From Oscillospiraceae bacterium (GTDB taxonomy: Bacteria; Bacillota; Clostridia; Oscillospirales; Ruminococcaceae), in the NCBI GenBank assembly GCA_900768705.1, contig CAAGEB010000156.1, positions 1 to 7,331 of the forward strand: DNA of 7,331 nt. Reading direction: 5' to 3'. The position numbers and the translations under genes were made by a program. Position 1 is the stretch's first letter, and every line of letters begins with the position of its first letter. This document shows positions 6,293 to 7,331 of the stretch, one piece after another. The notes below the pieces were generated by a model, which had not been told where the DNA came from, searched no databases, and saw only the letters and a list, made by a program, of their open reading frames with translations.

Positions 6293-7222
6293 ATGGAGTA
6301 TTTATCACCCAAGCTGGACATAGTATTCAAGAAGATGTTCGGCGATAAAAACAACTCGGATATGCTGAGAAGCCTTGTGGGTGCGTATCTGAACATCGAT
6401 ACAAGCGGCAAGTTTGAGCTTTTAAACACAGAAATTACCCCCGAAGAACTGGAACGGAAATTTGCAAGGCTGGACTTGCGTATCTCCACCGAAACCAGTG
6501 AAATTGATGTGGAGGTGCAGGTGCTGAATGCGCCGGATTACAGAGAACGAAGCATCTATTACTGGGCTTCCCTGTACGCTTCGTCGGTAAAGCGGGGCGA
6601 GGAATACAGCACTGCCAGAACCACAATGGCGCTTAACATACTGGATTTCAAGATGTTGGACTGTGCGAATTACAATACCAATTTCACTTTTTATGATGAG
6701 GAAAACAAAATTCGGTTAAGCAATAAGGCGCAGATTTCATTTATTGAGCTTCCGAAAATCCGGACATACACCAAAGAGCAGATTGCGACCGATGAACGCA
6801 TTGCCTGGGCAGCGTTCTTTAATTCAAAGCGAGAGGAGGATTTTAATATGCTGAATCAGGTTACAACCAATCCGAATGTGCAGAAAGCGGTTACCATTAT
6901 CCGTGAATTGAGTTCCGACGAGAAAATCCGAGAAGAAGCCAGAAAGCGTGAGGAAGCCCTCTTTACCGAAAGAAGCGCACTTAGCTCAACTTATGACAAA
7001 GGCGTAAGCGATGGCATAGCGAAGGGCATAGCGAAAGGCATGGCGAAAGGCATGGCAAAAGGTATGGAAAAAGGCAGAGCCGAGGGTATGGCAAAAGGTA
7101 TGGAAAAAGGCAGAGCCGAGGGAAGAGCCGAGCTTGCTGCTGAATTAGCTGCAAATTTACGGGCAATGGGTATGTCCGAAGAGCAGATTAAAATTGCTCT
7201 TAACGGTCAATCACTTTCGTGA
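6293..7222 (+). CDS. Rpn family recombination-promoting nuclease/putative transposase (PDDEXK_2)
   Basis: The 309-residue product belongs to the PD-(D/E)XK nuclease family once called transposase_31-like/Rpn, whose E. coli members cut DNA and act in RecA-independent recombination and phage defence. The start MEYLSPKLDIVFKKMFGD is the family hallmark. Catalytic candidates are D61 in RLDLRI and E74 with Q76 in DVEVQV, the D...ExQ variant. The alpha-helical middle (about 85-230) is followed by a low-complexity tail (237-277) built from Gly-x-x-x tetrads with Met/Ile, Ala and Lys, then a helical end with GMSEEQIKIAL. The ATG follows GGGAGG (6281-6286) and a consensus promoter. There are no terminal inverted repeats or target duplications around it, so it does not look like a mobile element. 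An internal start (6848) and a downstream partial copy make the locus unusual. Confidence 0.9.
   Translation: MEYLSPKLDIVFKKMFGDKNNSDMLRSLVGAYLNIDTSGKFELLNTEITPEELERKFARLDLRISTETSEIDVEVQVLNAPDYRERSIYYWASLYASSVKRGEEYSTARTTMALNILDFKMLDCANYNTNFTFYDEENKIRLSNKAQISFIELPKIRTYTKEQIATDERIAWAAFFNSKREEDFNMLNQVTTNPNVQKAVTIIRELSSDEKIREEARKREEALFTERSALSSTYDKGVSDGIAKGIAKGMAKGMAKGMEKGRAEGMAKGMEKGRAEGRAELAAELAANLRAMGMSEEQIKIALNGQSLS
6834..6850 (+). promoter_or_regulatory. Internal ribosome binding site and in-frame ATG within the Rpn gene
   Basis: AGGAGG (6834-6839), a perfect Shine-Dalgarno sequence, is created by two GAG codons followed by GAT. Eight nt later comes an ATG (6848-6850) in the Rpn reading frame, codon 186. 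Sequence and spacing are better than those of the Rpn start itself, so translation from here is credible. The Met may also be a residue conserved in the family for structural reasons. Confidence 0.65.
6838..6936 (+). repeat. First copy of a 99-bp direct repeat (inside the Rpn gene)
   Basis: This stretch is identical, base for base, to 7233-7331 at an offset of 395 bp. The left edge is real, since the sequences differ just before it (A at 6837, G at 7232). The right edge is set only by the end of the window. It covers the last two bases of the internal Shine-Dalgarno, the internal ATG and the next 29 complete codons. Confidence 0.97.
6848..7222 (+). CDS. Predicted intragenic C-terminal small protein of Rpn (124 residues)
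   Basis: Starting at the internal ATG, this same-frame product would contain only the C-terminal helical part and the Gly-x-x-x tail of the nuclease, without D61, E74 or Q76, so it cannot be catalytic. In E. coli, rpn genes are known to make such short C-terminal proteins from internal starts, and these block the toxic activity of the full-length nuclease, probably by oligomerising with it. Here the evidence is the perfect AGGAGG 8 nt upstream and the existence of a separate downstream copy that starts at the same ATG. Expression and inhibitory function are inferred by analogy. The alternative is that only the full-length protein is made. Confidence 0.5.
   Translation: MLNQVTTNPNVQKAVTIIRELSSDEKIREEARKREEALFTERSALSSTYDKGVSDGIAKGIAKGMAKGMAKGMEKGRAEGMAKGMEKGRAEGRAELAAELAANLRAMGMSEEQIKIALNGQSLS
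7052..7122 (+). repeat. 36-bp tandem repeat within the Rpn tail
   Basis: Positions 7052-7086 and 7088-7122 are identical 35-mers with a 36-bp period, encoding two copies of the 12-residue unit MAKGMEKGRAEG. Just upstream (about 7013-7060) are diverged 12-bp units encoding IAKG or MAKG. The region is a good substrate for strand slippage in whole codons, so tail length probably varies between strains without breaking the frame. Confidence 0.92.
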
Positions 7223-7232
7223 ACTGCCGAAG

Positions 7233-7331
7233 GGATTTTAATATGCTGAATCAGGTTACAACCAATCCGAATGTGCAGAAAGCGGTTACCATTATCCGTG
7301 AATTGAGTTCCGACGAGAAAATCCGAGAAGA
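7233..7331 (+). repeat. Second copy of the 99-bp direct repeat (after the Rpn stop)
   Basis: It begins 11 bp after the Rpn stop codon and is identical to 6838-6936 up to the last base of the window. It probably continues beyond. A true tandem duplication of the 3' end of the gene is one reading. A short-read assembly loop at a contig end, where the exact terminal repeat equals the k-mer length, is the other. Confidence 0.95.
7243..7331 (+). CDS. Partial free-standing copy of the Rpn C-terminal domain
   Basis: This open frame is cut by the window end; 29 complete codons are visible and identical to Rpn residues 186-214. ATG 7243 corresponds exactly to the internal ATG 6848, and GAAGGG (7229-7234) lies 8 nt upstream as a usable ribosome binding site. 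It is in a different frame from Rpn and 20 nt beyond its stop, so both would be translated from one message. A GTG at 7219 overlapping the Rpn stop is an alternative start but has no Shine-Dalgarno. If the rest matches the first copy, it would encode a catalytically dead C-terminal protein, possibly a dedicated inhibitor of the nuclease. It could instead be a decaying remnant or an assembly product. Confidence 0.5.
   Translation, partial: MLNQVTTNPNVQKAVTIIRELSSDEKIRE

Noticed and set aside
6981..7166. Minus-strand frame rich in Leu, Pro and Cys opposite the Rpn tail
   Set aside because: Its low-complexity repeat is simply the complement of the Gly-x-x-x coding repeat.
6293..7222. Insertion sequence, from the family's 'putative transposase' label
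   Set aside because: No terminal inverted repeats or target-site duplications are visible, and the gene has its own chromosomal-type promoter.
7001..7331. CRISPR-like array suggested by repeats near the right end
   Set aside because: The units are 12- and 36-bp coding repeats without spacers, and the 99-bp repeat is a gene-end copy. No repeat-spacer pattern exists.

Overview
The window looks like chromosomal DNA from a Gram-positive gut-type Clostridium relative, most likely Oscillospirales/Ruminococcus-like. This is inferred from the strong purine-rich ribosome binding sites, sigma-A type promoters, moderate GC, a DUF6514-type small protein, a lipoprotein with a Gram-positive style lipobox, and an Rpn-family gene with a low-complexity tail. 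The taxonomy is an inference, since no rRNA or marker gene is present.

Layout: positions 1-240 hold no gene I can support, but contain a striking nested stem-loop (12-63). A small DUF6514-like gene (329-532) follows with its own promoter. Next comes a methionine biosynthesis unit. metE (688-2961) and metF (2948-3811) overlap and form an operon under a sigma-A promoter. About 66 bp upstream of its expected start lies a 17-bp palindrome closely resembling the streptococcal MET-box. Convergent with metF is a LysR-type regulator (3847-4752, minus strand) of the MtaR/CpsY/MetR type, the family that binds MET-boxes in streptococci. The two transcripts share one compact bidirectional terminator. Together these form a self-contained module: MetF makes 5-methyl-tetrahydrofolate, MetE uses it to methylate homocysteine, and the neighbouring LysR protein probably controls both. 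No room is left for a SAM-I riboswitch or T-box.

Divergent from the regulator is a lipoprotein (4900-6138) with a ComEC-like metallo-beta-lactamase domain and a C-terminal His/Cys metal-binding module. After it, behind a perfect-consensus promoter, is an Rpn/PDDEXK_2 family nuclease gene (6293-7222).

The most interesting part is the right end. Inside the Rpn gene a perfect AGGAGG sits 8 nt before an in-frame ATG (6848), which would yield a 124-residue C-terminal protein. Immediately after the Rpn stop codon, a 99-bp exact repeat begins almost at that ribosome binding site and recreates the same ATG as a free-standing gene (7243 onward, cut by the window end). This resembles the E. coli Rpn arrangement, in which an intragenic small C-terminal protein restrains the full-length nuclease, but here with an additional separate copy of the small-protein gene. 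The repeat touches the window end, so an assembly artefact has to be excluded.
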